In this document: positions 6,495 to 14,759 of the stretch, piece after piece
Layout: the number at the start of each line of letters is the position of its first letter
Numbering within the stretch: the first letter of the stretch is position 1
DNA from: Flavisphingopyxis soli
Lineage (GTDB): Bacteria > Pseudomonadota > Alphaproteobacteria > Sphingomonadales > Sphingomonadaceae
Length of the DNA stretch: 64,000 nt
Direction of reading: 5' to 3'
NCBI RefSeq assembly: GCF_007995095.1
Contig: NZ_VOPY01000001.1
Span: forward strand, 893,001 to 957,000
Notes under the pieces: generated by a model
What the model was told of the DNA's origin: nothing
What the model saw: the letters and a program-made list of their open reading frames with translations, nothing else
Database searches by the model: none
Program-made: the position numbers and the translations under genes

Positions 6495-7658
6495 CTAAAT
6501 AGCCATTGAGGCCGCGTTTGGTTCCGCCTCGTCGTCGAACAGCAGCGGCAGGCGCGGTTCTGACGACGCTGCCGGGTCATCGGCCGTCTCGTCATGGACG
6601 AGCCCCGCCAGCGTCACGCCGAGCAGCCGGACGCCTTTCTCGACGGGCAGCAATGCTGCGAGCAGGCCGTGCGCGGTGGCGGCAAAGGTGGCGCGGTCGG
6701 GAACCGGGTGCGGCAGCGAGTGCGACCGGGTGATTGTCCGGAAATCGGCGTATTTCACCTTGAGCACGATAGTCCGCCCGCGCACCCCGCGCGCGCTCGA
6801 GCCATCCCAGTTGATCGCGATGATGCGGTCGAGCGCCTCGCTCAGTTCCTCTCGGGTTGTCAGGTCGCTGTCGAATGTCCGCTCGGTGCCCCAGCTCTTG
6901 CGGATGCGGTTCGATTTGACGCTGCGATCGTCGATCCCGCGCGAGATCCGCCAGTACCATTCGGCGCTGCTGCCGAAATGCTGCGCGAGGAAAACGAGGT
7001 CCTTGGCGACAAGATCGGCGCCGGTGAAGATGCCGAGCGCGTTCATCCGCGCCGCGGTCTTGGGGCCGACGCCGTGGAAGCGCCCGATCGGCAGGCTGGC
7101 GACGAAGGCCGCACCCCTGTGCGGCGGAATGACGCAGATGCCATCGGGCTTGTTCTGGTCCGACGCCATCTTGGCGATGAACTTGCAATAGCTCACCCCG
7201 GCCGAGGCGGTGAGCTGCGTCTCGGCCTTGATCCGCGCGCGGATCGCCTCGGCGATCGCGGTCGCGGTGCCGACCCCCGCCTTGTCCGAGGTGACGTCGA
7301 GATACGCCTCGTCGAGGCTCAGCGGTTCGACCTCGTCGGCATAATCGGCGAAGATCGCCCGGATCTGCGCCGACACCTCGCGATAGGCGTCGAACCGGCC
7401 GCGCACGAAGATCAGCTCGGGACATTTCCTCAGCGCGGTCACCGATGGCATCGCCGATCGCACGCCGAACTTGCGCGCCTCGTAGCTCGCCGCCGCGACG
7501 ACGCCGCGCGCCTTCGACCCGCCGACCGCGACGGGCTTGCCGCGCAGCGAAGGATCGTCGCGCTGTTCGACGCTGGCGAAGAAGGCGTCCATGTCGACAT
7601 GGATGATCTTGCGTTGCGGCGCCGGCGTCGGGGGATCGGGGGAGTCGCTTTCGGCCAT
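6495..7658 (-). CDS. dinB: DNA polymerase IV (Y-family translesion polymerase)
   Basis: 387 residues. The first catalytic motif is IIHVDMDAFFASVEQ (Asp22 and Asp24), the second is SLDEAYLD; a palm-fingers-thumb core is followed by the little-finger domain. The C-terminus has LPLLFDD, a good match to a sliding-clamp binding peptide. It copies past lesions such as N2-dG adducts with low fidelity and is commonly SOS-regulated, although no clear LexA box was recognised upstream. A Pro-rich 15-residue N-terminal extension precedes the catalytic core. Confidence 0.95.
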   Translation of the reverse strand: MAESDSPDPPTPAPQRKIIHVDMDAFFASVEQRDDPSLRGKPVAVGGSKARGVVAAASYEARKFGVRSAMPSVTALRKCPELIFVRGRFDAYREVSAQIRAIFADYADEVEPLSLDEAYLDVTSDKAGVGTATAIAEAIRARIKAETQLTASAGVSYCKFIAKMASDQNKPDGICVIPPHRGAAFVASLPIGRFHGVGPKTAARMNALGIFTGADLVAKDLVFLAQHFGSSAEWYWRISRGIDDRSVKSNRIRKSWGTERTFDSDLTTREELSEALDRIIAINWDGSSARGVRGRTIVLKVKYADFRTITRSHSLPHPVPDRATFAATAHGLLAALLPVEKGVRLLGVTLAGLVHDETADDPAASSEPRLPLLFDDEAEPNAASMAI

Positions 7659-7767
7659 CGTCGCGCGCTATCACGTTCCTGTTTCGTTCTCAACGGCGCA
7701 CCGATCGGGCGATGACCCGCTTGATTCATCGCGACGCGCGTGCCAATCGGGCGCGGCTTGGCACCGA

Positions 7768-7841
7768 GCGGGTATAGCATAGTGGTAATGCACTAGCCTT
7801 CCAAGCTAGCTAGGCGGGTTCGATTCCCGCTACCCGCTCCA
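7768..7841 (+). tRNA. tRNA-Gly (anticodon TCC)
   Basis: 74 bases with encoded CCA. Acceptor GCGGGTA/TACCCGC, anticodon stem CTAGC/GCTAG around loop CTTCCAA (anticodon TCC), T arm GCGGG-TTCGATT-CCCGC, discriminator T. It folds as a normal cloverleaf and stands between dinB (minus strand) and the EF-hand gene. Confidence 0.97.
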
Positions 7842-8012
7842 TTTTCTCCCGATTATGCGCATCGCTTCGGCCCCCGTGGCTGGGCCAGCCTGCCACACTT
7901 TGCGACATTTGCCCGGCGATATGGCATAATGGTGCAACACCCCATCGGCATAACCGACAGCATCAGGGCTGCCCCCATTGAGCAGTCGCACGCTTTATTT
8001 GGAGAATCCGAC

Positions 8013-8657
8013 ATGAAAAAGATCGTTATGGGACTGGGCGCCGCAGCCCTCCTCGCCAGTGGCGGCATCGCCTATGCGCAGGCCGGACACGGCGACGGCG
8101 CACGCGGCCATATGGCCAAGGTCGACGCCAATAATGACGGCCAGATCACTCGCGCCGAAATGATGGCCAGCGTCGATACGATGTTTGCGCATGGCGACGT
8201 CAACAAGGACGGCAAGATCGACAAGGCCGACCGCGCGGCAATGCAGACACAGATGCGCGCGAAAAAGTGGGACGCACTCGACGCCAACAAGGACGGCAGC
8301 ATCAGCCGCGCCGAATGGGATGCCGCGCACGCCGCGCGCATGGCCAAGCGCGAACAGATGCGCGCCGAGGCTGGCAATGATAGCGAACACGCCATGGGCA
8401 AACGCCGCGGCGGTCATCGCGGCATGATGGCCGGCCATGGCGGCAAGGTGGGCGGCCATCGCGGTGGCGGCATGGGCATGCTCGGCATGGCCGACGCCAA
8501 CAAGGACCAGGCCGTGACGCTGGCCGAGGCCCGCGCTGCAGCCGCCCAGCATTTCGACATGCTCGACACCGACAAGAACGGTGTCGTGACCAAGGCCGAA
8601 ATGGACGCCATGCGCGCCAAGCACATGGCAGAGCGCAAGGCGCGTACGGCCCAGTAA
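8013..8657 (+). CDS. Periplasmic EF-hand calcium-binding protein
   Basis: 214 residues from ATG 8013 (GGAG at 8001-8004); an upstream in-frame ATG at 7929 lacks support and would hide the signal peptide. MKKIVMGLGAAALLASGGIAYAQA is a cleavable Sec signal. Five EF-hand loops follow: DANNDGQITRAE, DVNKDGKIDKAD, DANKDGSISRAE, DANKDQAVTLAE and DTDKNGVVTKAE. The fourth lacks the glycine at loop position 6 and may bind weakly. Between loops 3 and 4 is a Gly/His/Met-rich linker (GGHRGMMAGHGGK) that could bind other metals. Probably a calcium buffer or sensor in the periplasm; the two-component genes lie just downstream. Confidence 0.85.
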   Translation: MKKIVMGLGAAALLASGGIAYAQAGHGDGARGHMAKVDANNDGQITRAEMMASVDTMFAHGDVNKDGKIDKADRAAMQTQMRAKKWDALDANKDGSISRAEWDAAHAARMAKREQMRAEAGNDSEHAMGKRRGGHRGMMAGHGGKVGGHRGGGMGMLGMADANKDQAVTLAEARAAAAQHFDMLDTDKNGVVTKAEMDAMRAKHMAERKARTAQ

Positions 8658-8712
8658 CCCGATTTGCCCGGAGCGGCTTGTGTCCCCCTGCGAGCCGCCC
8701 GGACAGGACGAC

Positions 8713-8740
8713 GGCAGCGATCCCATACGGGGTCGCTGCC
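8713..8740. terminator. Stem-loop after the EF-hand gene
   Basis: GGCAGCGATCCC and GGGGTCGCTGCC can pair over 12 positions (one T-G wobble) around loop ATAC. There is no T tract, so it may attenuate or protect an mRNA end rather than terminate alone. Confidence 0.5.
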
Positions 8741-8813
8741 GCTCGATCATGATGCCCGTTCTTGACCATTGGACAGCGATGACCCACCCGTTCGCGATGA
8801 TAGCTGCGCAGCC

Positions 8814-9548
8814 ATGACCGACAGCCCGTCACCCGTGCGCGTGCTTCTCGTCGAGGACGAGCGCTCGATTCGCGAACCGCTCGCCGACTATCTCGCCGAT
8901 CGCGGCTTTAGCGTCAGCGCCGCCGCCGATGCGAGCGAGGCGCGCACGCTGCTCGGCGCGCTCGGCTTCGACATCGCGATCTGCGACATCATGATGCCCG
9001 GCGAGGACGGCCTCAGCCTCGCGCGCCATATCCGCGAAGCGTTCGACATTCCCGTCATCCTGCTGACCGCGCGGACCGAAGAGGTTGATCGCGTGCTCGG
9101 CCTCGAACTCGGTGCCGACGATTACATCAGCAAACCCTTCAGCCCGCGCGAACTCGTCGCGCGGATCGCCGTCATCCTGCGCCGCGTCGCGCGCGGCGGT
9201 GTGGCGACGAACGTCGGCGGCGGCGGCTTTGCCTTCGACCGCTGGGTGCTCAAGCCCGGCGAACGCGCCCTGATCGACCAGCAGGGGGTGAGCGTCGCGC
9301 TGTCGAGCGGCGAATTCGAATTGCTCGAAGTGCTCGTCCGCCATCCGCGCCAGGTGATGAGCCGCGACCGCCTGCTCGACCTCACCGGCGGCGACGAAAG
9401 CGAAGCGTTCGACCGCGCGATCGACAATCGCATCAGCCGCCTGCGCAAGAAGCTCGAGATCGACCCGCGCGAACCGCAGGTGATCAAGACCGTCTGGGGC
9501 GGGGGCTATATGCTCGCCGCCTCGGTCACCCGGATCGATCCGTCATGA
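8814..9548 (+). CDS. OmpR/PhoB-family response regulator
   Basis: 244 residues from ATG 8814; an upstream ATG at 8769 adds 15 residues outside the receiver domain. The receiver domain (about 7-120) has acidic pair Glu14-Asp15, phosphoacceptor Asp58 in ICDIMMPGEDG, and Lys in YISKPFSPREL. The C-terminal winged helix (about 145-235) has the usual MSRDRLL and RISRLRKKLE...TVWGGGY pattern. It overlaps the histidine kinase by 4 bases, forming a two-component operon. The signal is unknown. Confidence 0.93.
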   Translation: MTDSPSPVRVLLVEDERSIREPLADYLADRGFSVSAAADASEARTLLGALGFDIAICDIMMPGEDGLSLARHIREAFDIPVILLTARTEEVDRVLGLELGADDYISKPFSPRELVARIAVILRRVARGGVATNVGGGGFAFDRWVLKPGERALIDQQGVSVALSSGEFELLEVLVRHPRQVMSRDRLLDLTGGDESEAFDRAIDNRISRLRKKLEIDPREPQVIKTVWGGGYMLAASVTRIDPS

Positions 9549-10939
9549 GCGCGGCGACACGGCGCGTGCCGTTGTGGCCGCGCAGCATGGTCGGCCAGTT
9601 GCTGCTCGTCACCGCACTGGCGCTGTTCATCGCTCAGGGGCTGAGCATGTTCCTCCTGATGGCGTCGCGCGACGAGGCGCGTATTTCCGAGATATCGGGG
9701 ATCAGCGCGGCGCGGATCATCGGCGCGGTCGAACGCGATGCGAGTGACGTCGGCCAGGCGTCACGGCGCCCCGTCAATCGTGCCACCATGATGCATGGCC
9801 AGCCCGGCCACGGACCGCGCGGCCGTGTCCGGATCCTGCCCGCGCCCCCTCCGGGGCTTGAAACCGACCGCTGGCCCGCCTTGTCGAGCCGCGTCGCGGC
9901 GATCCTCGCCACCTCGCCCTATAGCTTCGGCGAAGTGCGCAGCGTCACGCAGATCGACGATGTACCCGCGCGCATCGTCCTGCACAGCCGCCATGTCGGG
10001 CGCGTCGTGCGCGTCGCAGCGCGGATGGACGACGGTCGCTGGGTCGTGGCGCGGAGCTTCGTCTGGTATCCCGAACACCGCTTCCCGACCGTCCTCGTCG
10101 TCCAGACGCTGCTGATCTACCTGCTGCTGCTTGGACCGATCCTGTGGATGGGCTGGCGCGTGTCGCAACCGATCAAGCGGCTGTCGCGCGCGATGGATGA
10201 ACCCGTCGGCTTTGCCCGACCCGAACCCGTTGCGACCAGCGGCCCCGGCGACGTCCGCGATCTCATCGCCGGGTTCAACGCAATGCGCGACCGGATCGCG
10301 GCGATGCTTGCCGACAAGGACCGGATGCTCGGCGCGATCGGCCATGATTTGCGCACCCCGCTCGCGTCGATGCGCGTCCGCGTCGAGAGCGTCGCCGACG
10401 ATACGCTGCGCCAGCGGATGATCGACAGCATCGAATCGATCACCGCGATGCTCGACGACATTCTCTCGCTGGCGCGCGCCGGCCGCTCGCTCGAACAGCC
10501 CGCCGCGACCGATCTTGCCGCGCTCGCCGATGCACTCGCCCAGGATTATCGCGACATGGATTGCGACGTCGCCTTCCGCGACAGTCCCGCGACGATCGCC
10601 GTGGTGCGCCGCGACCTGCTCGCGCGGGCGATCCGCAACCTGGTCGACAATGCGCTCAAATACGGCACGCGGGCCCGGCTCTCGGTCGAAACAATCGCCG
10701 ACAAGGTCGCGATCGTCGTCGCCGATGACGGGCCGGGCATCCCCGCCGATCGGATCGCCGAGCTGGTCGAGCCGTTCGCGCGCGACGAAAGCTCGCGCAA
10801 CCGCGAGACCGGCGGCGCCGGCCTTGGCCTCGCCATCGCGCGGACGATCGTCGAACACGAAGGCGGGCGGCTGGTGCTGGAGAACGCGCACGCCGGCGGA
10901 TTGATCGCGCGGATAGACCTGCCCGGCGGAAGTCGCTGA
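9545..10939 (+). CDS. Sensor histidine kinase
   Basis: 464 residues. Membrane helix 1 (17-39), a periplasmic sensor region of about 140 residues containing a Met/His segment MMHGQPGHGPRGR, membrane helix 2 (184-203), HAMP linker, and HisKA with phosphoacceptor His267 in GAIGHDLRTPLAS. The ATPase domain has N box NLVDNALKYG, G1 DDGPGIP and G2 GGAGLGLAIA. It should phosphorylate the regulator encoded immediately upstream. The Met/His stretch hints at metal sensing, by inference only. Confidence 0.93.
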   Translation: MSAATRRVPLWPRSMVGQLLLVTALALFIAQGLSMFLLMASRDEARISEISGISAARIIGAVERDASDVGQASRRPVNRATMMHGQPGHGPRGRVRILPAPPPGLETDRWPALSSRVAAILATSPYSFGEVRSVTQIDDVPARIVLHSRHVGRVVRVAARMDDGRWVVARSFVWYPEHRFPTVLVVQTLLIYLLLLGPILWMGWRVSQPIKRLSRAMDEPVGFARPEPVATSGPGDVRDLIAGFNAMRDRIAAMLADKDRMLGAIGHDLRTPLASMRVRVESVADDTLRQRMIDSIESITAMLDDILSLARAGRSLEQPAATDLAALADALAQDYRDMDCDVAFRDSPATIAVVRRDLLARAIRNLVDNALKYGTRARLSVETIADKVAIVVADDGPGIPADRIAELVEPFARDESSRNRETGGAGLGLAIARTIVEHEGGRLVLENAHAGGLIARIDLPGGSR

Positions 10940-10943
10940 TCGC

Positions 10944-11747
10944 TTAGCCGCGGGCGCCTTCGCTGCGCCATTCGCGGTGCTCTTCGCCGATCGCGCCGAG
11001 GAACCAGCGTTCAGTGCCTTCGAGCCCGATCGCGGTCAGTCGGCCGTTGCAATAGGCGCCGGTATCGATGCCGATGCGGTTGTCGAAAATCTCGACGTCC
11101 TCGCAGATCGTGTGGCCGTGGACGACGACCTTGCCGTGGTCGCGCTCGTCGTCGAGGAACTCGTCGCGGATCCAGCGCAGGTGCTCGCCGCGCTGATCGT
11201 CGAGCGCGCGGCCGGGCTGGATGCCGGCATGGACGAACAGGTAATCGCCGATCGTCACCATGTCCTCGAACCCGGCGACGAAATCGACATGATCGCGCGG
11301 GATCAGCGTCAGCAGCCGCTGCGCGAGCTGCTTGTGCTCGAGCAGGCCGTATTCCTCGGCCGCAATCGGGTAGCTCAGGATCGTCTCGCGACCGCCGATC
11401 TTGGTGAAGAACTTGGTCGCCTTGGCATCGCCCGACGCGGCCAGGAGAAACACTTCCTCGTGGTTGCCCGCGATGAAGCGAACATCGATCTCGCTCTCGG
11501 CAAGCACCTTGGCGGTCTCGATGACGCTGCGCGAGTCGGGCCCGCGATCGACCAGGTCGCCGAGGAAGACGATCGTCGTCTGCGCCGCGCCGCGGCTGCG
11601 GTCGTCGTCCTCGATCTGGCCGAGCAGGTCGACGAGCAGGTCGTGGCGGCCGTGGATGTCGCCGATCGCGTACACGCGCCGCCCATCGGGCACGCTCGGG
11701 CGGGCGCGGGCAGGGGGTCGTTTCGACTTGAAGAGTCGCGCGATCAT
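10944..11747 (-). CDS. Calcineurin-like metallophosphatase (PPP-type)
   Basis: 267 residues. The metal-binding signatures are complete: GDIHGRHD, GDLVDRGPDS and GNHEE, then later histidines in FVHAG and VHGHT. These motifs place it with bacterial serine/threonine protein phosphatase-like enzymes (PrpA/ApaH relatives), which use two metal ions. Substrate could be a phosphoprotein or a dinucleotide; sequence does not decide. The N-terminus is basic (MIARLFKSKRPPARARP). Convergent with the histidine-kinase gene, 4 bases apart. Confidence 0.88.
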   Translation of the reverse strand: MIARLFKSKRPPARARPSVPDGRRVYAIGDIHGRHDLLVDLLGQIEDDDRSRGAAQTTIVFLGDLVDRGPDSRSVIETAKVLAESEIDVRFIAGNHEEVFLLAASGDAKATKFFTKIGGRETILSYPIAAEEYGLLEHKQLAQRLLTLIPRDHVDFVAGFEDMVTIGDYLFVHAGIQPGRALDDQRGEHLRWIRDEFLDDERDHGKVVVHGHTICEDVEIFDNRIGIDTGAYCNGRLTAIGLEGTERWFLGAIGEEHREWRSEGARG

Positions 11748-11825
11748 CGGGTCAATTATCCATACGGAAACGCCGCCCTATACGGGGCAGCGCACCGTTC
11801 ATGCAAGCAGTGGGAGGGTCGCCAG

Positions 11826-12335
11826 TCAGTCGTGTCGCGTCGTTGTGCGGTCGGTCACGACGACGGGGTCGTTGCCGAGCGCCTCGTCATGGACGACGCG
11901 TTCGTGGACGACCGTGCGGTCGGCCTGGTCCTTGCGCGCCGCGCGATAGGAATCGAGGCTCGAACGCGTGTTGCCATAGGCGAACAGGACAAGGAAGCCG
12001 CCCGCGATAGCGATGTTCTTCAGGAAATTGGCCTGCTGCATCGGATCGCCGAAGTCGTTGTGGAAGAACAATGCGGCGAGGATCGTGAAACCGGCGAGCA
12101 GCAGCGAGGTCAATCGCGTCATGAAGCCGATCAGGATGAACACACCCGCGACCAGTTCGAACAGGCCGATGCCCCATGCCATCGGCAGGAAGCCCATCGA
12201 GGATAGATAGGGGTTGCTCGCGATGTAACTGTTGGTCGCTTCGGGATTCATCAGCTTGCCGACGCCCGACAATATGAAGATCAGCGACAGGCCGATCCGG
12301 CCGATAAAGGCGAAAAGTGTTCCCAGTGCAGCCAC
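11826..12335 (-). CDS. DoxX family membrane protein
   Basis: 169 residues with four membrane helices and the DoxX signature (RIGLSLIFILSGVGKLMNP, GIGLFELVAGVFILIGFMTRL, FFHNDFGDPMQQANFLKNIAIAGG). DoxX-like proteins are small inner-membrane proteins associated with redox or thiosulfate metabolism in some organisms, often of unknown function. A charged 40-residue C-terminal tail is longer than usual. The start codon is GTG at 12335. Confidence 0.85.
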   Translation of the reverse strand: MAALGTLFAFIGRIGLSLIFILSGVGKLMNPEATNSYIASNPYLSSMGFLPMAWGIGLFELVAGVFILIGFMTRLTSLLLAGFTILAALFFHNDFGDPMQQANFLKNIAIAGGFLVLFAYGNTRSSLDSYRAARKDQADRTVVHERVVHDEALGNDPVVVTDRTTTRHD

Positions 12336-12416
12336 GTTATCTCTCCCTGTTGCGATCCTTCTGCCTGTGTAACGACTTGGTTCGCATTCGGTTGCGTCGT
12401 GGCGCTAGAGCCCGCG

Positions 12417-12971
12417 CTAGAGCTTGGGCAGCGTCACGCCCTGCTGGCCCATATATTTGCCCGCGCGGTCGGCATAGCTCGTCTCGCACGGCTCGTTGCC
12501 CTTGAGGAACAGGAACTGGCAGGCGCCTTCGTTGGCATAGATTTTTGCCGGCAGCGGCGTCGTGTTGGAAAATTCGAGCGTTACATGCCCCTCCCAACCG
12601 GGTTCCAGAGGCGTTACGTTGACGATGATCCCACAGCGCGCATAGGTCGACTTGCCGAGGCAGATGACGAGCACGTCGCGCGGCACGCGGAAATATTCGA
12701 CCGTCCGCGCCAGCGCAAAGCTGTTCGGCGGGATGATGCAGCAATCGGTCTTGCGGTCGACGAAGCTGTTGGGATCGAAATTCTTCGGATCGACGATCGA
12801 CGAATCGACGTTGGTGAATATCTTGAACTCGTCGGCGACGCGCGCGTCATAGCCATAGGAGGACAGGCCGTAGCTGATACAGCCGTCGCGCCGCTGCGCC
12901 TCGACGAACGGTTCGATCATCGCGTGCTCGGTCGCTTGTTCGCGAATCCATTTGTCGGACAGAATGCTCAT
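12417..12971 (-). CDS. dcd: dCTP deaminase
   Basis: 184 residues, the usual length. The family motifs [40 protein letters not shown] and [11 protein letters not shown] are all present, including the nucleotide-binding Ser-Thr-Tyr-Ala-Arg segment and catalytic Glu in [10 protein letters not shown]. It deaminates dCTP to dUTP, feeding dUMP and dTTP synthesis. It lies directly downstream of cytidine deaminase on the same strand, so two pyrimidine deaminases are grouped. Confidence 0.95.
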   Translation of the reverse strand: MSILSDKWIREQATEHAMIEPFVEAQRRDGCISYGLSSYGYDARVADEFKIFTNVDSSIVDPKNFDPNSFVDRKTDCCIIPPNSFALARTVEYFRVPRDVLVICLGKSTYARCGIIVNVTPLEPGWEGHVTLEFSNTTPLPAKIYANEGACQFLFLKGNEPCETSYADRAGKYMGQQGVTLPKL

Positions 12972-12990
12972 GGCGGGATAACGTCTCCGG

Positions 12991-13464
12991 TCAGGCGAGG
13001 CCCAGGTCGGCGGGGCCGAAGGGCAGGGGAAGGAGGTCGGACAGGCGGTGCGTCTCGATCGCGCTGCCGTCGGCCGATGCGCAATGGACGATGAGGTCGC
13101 GACCGGCGAGCTGGCCCGCCTCGTTGAGCACCTGGCGGCAGCGGCCGCACGGGCGCACGGGCGCGCTGCCGCTGATCGCGCCGTCGGAAAGCACGCCGCC
13201 GATGATGCCGATCTCGACGACCTGGCGCAGCTGGCCCGCCGCGTTGGCGCTGGCGAGCGCGACGGTCTCGGCGCACAAGGTCAGGCCGTAACTGGCATTT
13301 TCGAAATTGCAGCCAGCGACGATCTCGCCATCGTCGAGCAACAGCGCCGCGCCGACGCCAAAGCGCGAATAGGGGGCGTGCGCATGCGCCGCGGCGGCGC
13401 GCGCTGCGTCGATCAGGCGGGCGCGATGGGCGTGCGGGTCGGTCGGGGGGGCGGACTGATTCAT
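12991..13464 (-). CDS. cdd: Cytidine deaminase
   Basis: 157 residues from ATG 13464. Zinc-site motifs are CAETVA and PCGRCRQ, with [26 protein letters not shown] upstream, typical of the homotetrameric class. It converts cytidine and deoxycytidine to uridine forms in pyrimidine salvage. A longer in-frame reading up to 13842 runs through the next gene and is rejected. The start overlaps the stop of the GH25-like gene by 4 bases, so the two are translationally coupled. Confidence 0.92.
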   Translation of the reverse strand: MNQSAPPTDPHAHRARLIDAARAAAAHAHAPYSRFGVGAALLLDDGEIVAGCNFENASYGLTLCAETVALASANAAGQLRQVVEIGIIGGVLSDGAISGSAPVRPCGRCRQVLNEAGQLAGRDLIVHCASADGSAIETHRLSDLLPLPFGPADLGLA

Positions 13465-14150
13465 GGCCCGGGATAAACCACATTCCAGCGCACCGCGCCA
13501 TCCACCCCGTCGAGCCGCGCCCAGTCGCTCGCCTGCCACAGCGCCCAGTGGCGCGCGGCGTAATCGGGCTCGCGAAAATCGCCGATCACCCCGACGCTGC
13601 GTTCGAACGCGGCGCTGATGTGATAGGCCTCCTCGAAATCGGCGTCGGGCATCAGCATCATCGGCAGGCCGGCATGCGCCTCGACCTGCGCGAGGAAGGT
13701 GGTCAGCTCGCTGAGCACCAGCGCGCGCGTCGGGCGGCGGGCACAACCGGCGAAATCGAGCCGCAAGATCGGCGGCAACATGCCCTGGTCGCGCGGCACG
13801 TAGCGAGCGAAATTGGCCGCCTGTTCGCTCGCCATCGCGCACAGCTCGTAGTGGTGGACGGCGCCGTAGCGCATGCCGGCGGCGCGCGCCTTGGCGCGGT
13901 TGGCATCGTAATTCGCGTCGTGGAACCTGGCCCCGTCGCTCGCGTCGAAATAGGCGAAATCAACGCCCGCCGCATGCAGCCGCCCCATCGCGATATCGCC
14001 GTTGGCCGCGCCCAGCGTCGCGCCCTGGACCGGATAGGCGGCACGGTCGGGCCGCCATTGCCGGGCATATACATACGCCGCCGCCAGCGCCGCACCGAGC
14101 AGCACGACAAGGACGATCGCCCAGCGCCGGGCGCGCCGCGATACGGTCAT
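13461..14150 (-). CDS. Degenerate GH25 (lysozyme-fold) membrane-anchored protein
   Basis: 229 residues: an N-terminal anchor at about residues 9-28, then a domain with the GH25 muramidase pattern (FAYFDASDG, YDANRAKARAAGMRYGAVHHYELC, WALWQASDW, WNVV). The catalytic positions do not match the family. The segment that is normally VDVSHHQG reads ATLGAANG, and the normally Asp-x-Glu strand reads RLDF, so both acids appear lost. The fold is probably kept without muramidase activity. A peptidoglycan-binding or structural role is inference. Start ATG 14150. Confidence 0.7.
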   Translation of the reverse strand: MTVSRRARRWAIVLVVLLGAALAAAYVYARQWRPDRAAYPVQGATLGAANGDIAMGRLHAAGVDFAYFDASDGARFHDANYDANRAKARAAGMRYGAVHHYELCAMASEQAANFARYVPRDQGMLPPILRLDFAGCARRPTRALVLSELTTFLAQVEAHAGLPMMLMPDADFEEAYHISAAFERSVGVIGDFREPDYAARHWALWQASDWARLDGVDGAVRWNVVYPGP

Positions 14151-14163
14151 GCGAGGGGACCCG

Positions 14164-14643
14164 TCATCGGATGTGCAGGACAGAGATCAGCGTGAACAGC
14201 CGCCGCGCGGTGGCATGGTCGATAGCGATCTTGCCGTCGAGCCGCTCGCGCAGCTTTTCCGCCGCGCTGTCGTGGATGCCGCGCCGCGCCATGTCGACCG
14301 TCTCGACGCGCGCGGCGCCGCCCTGCGCGATCGCCTGGTAATAGGATTCGCAGATCGCGAAATAGTCGCGGATCGTCCGCTGGAAGCCGCCGAGCGCAAG
14401 GATGACGGTCTCGAGCGGCGTCTCGTCCTCGCGCGATATGGCCATCGTCAGCCGCCCCTCGCGGACCGACAGCTGCAGGCGATACGGACCGTCATGCCCC
14501 TGTGCGACGCTGCGGCACGGCGCAAAGCTGTTGTTTTCGAGCAGATCGAACATCGCAACGCTGCGCTCGCGCTCGATATCGGCGTTGCGGCGCAGGATCG
14601 ATGCATCGTCGAGATCGATGGCGATAAGGCGGTGCTGGCTCAC
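14164..14643 (-). CDS. UPF0262 family protein
   Basis: 159 residues from GTG 14643, matching the family's usual 158-160 residues (QHRLIAIDLDD...DIERERSVAMFDLLENNSFAP...GPYRLQL...RTIRDYFAICESYYQAI...DMARRGIHDSAAEKLRERL...TARRLFTLISVLH). UPF0262 is restricted mainly to Alphaproteobacteria and its function is unknown. ATG 14697 would add 18 residues not seen in the family but gives a more standard start. Divergent from dnaB. Confidence 0.85.
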   Translation of the reverse strand: MSQHRLIAIDLDDASILRRNADIERERSVAMFDLLENNSFAPCRSVAQGHDGPYRLQLSVREGRLTMAISREDETPLETVILALGGFQRTIRDYFAICESYYQAIAQGGAARVETVDMARRGIHDSAAEKLRERLDGKIAIDHATARRLFTLISVLHIR

Positions 14644-14689
14644 GCTTGCGGCAATGCCTTGCCGCAGCGGTGGGGGCAAGGGTGCAAAC

Positions 14690-14698
14690 TTATCCACA
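14690..14698 (+). promoter_or_regulatory. Consensus DnaA box upstream of dnaB
   Basis: TTATCCACA, an exact match to the consensus DnaA box, lies 61 bases before the dnaB start, with a weaker CGTTCCACA eleven bases later. It sits in the divergent UPF0262/dnaB promoter region, where DnaA binding could control dnaB transcription. Confidence 0.55.
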
Positions 14699-14759
14699 AT
14701 CGTTCCACAGGGGGCCGCCAGCCTTGCATCGGGCAGGCGAGGCGCGCGATAAGATCGCG

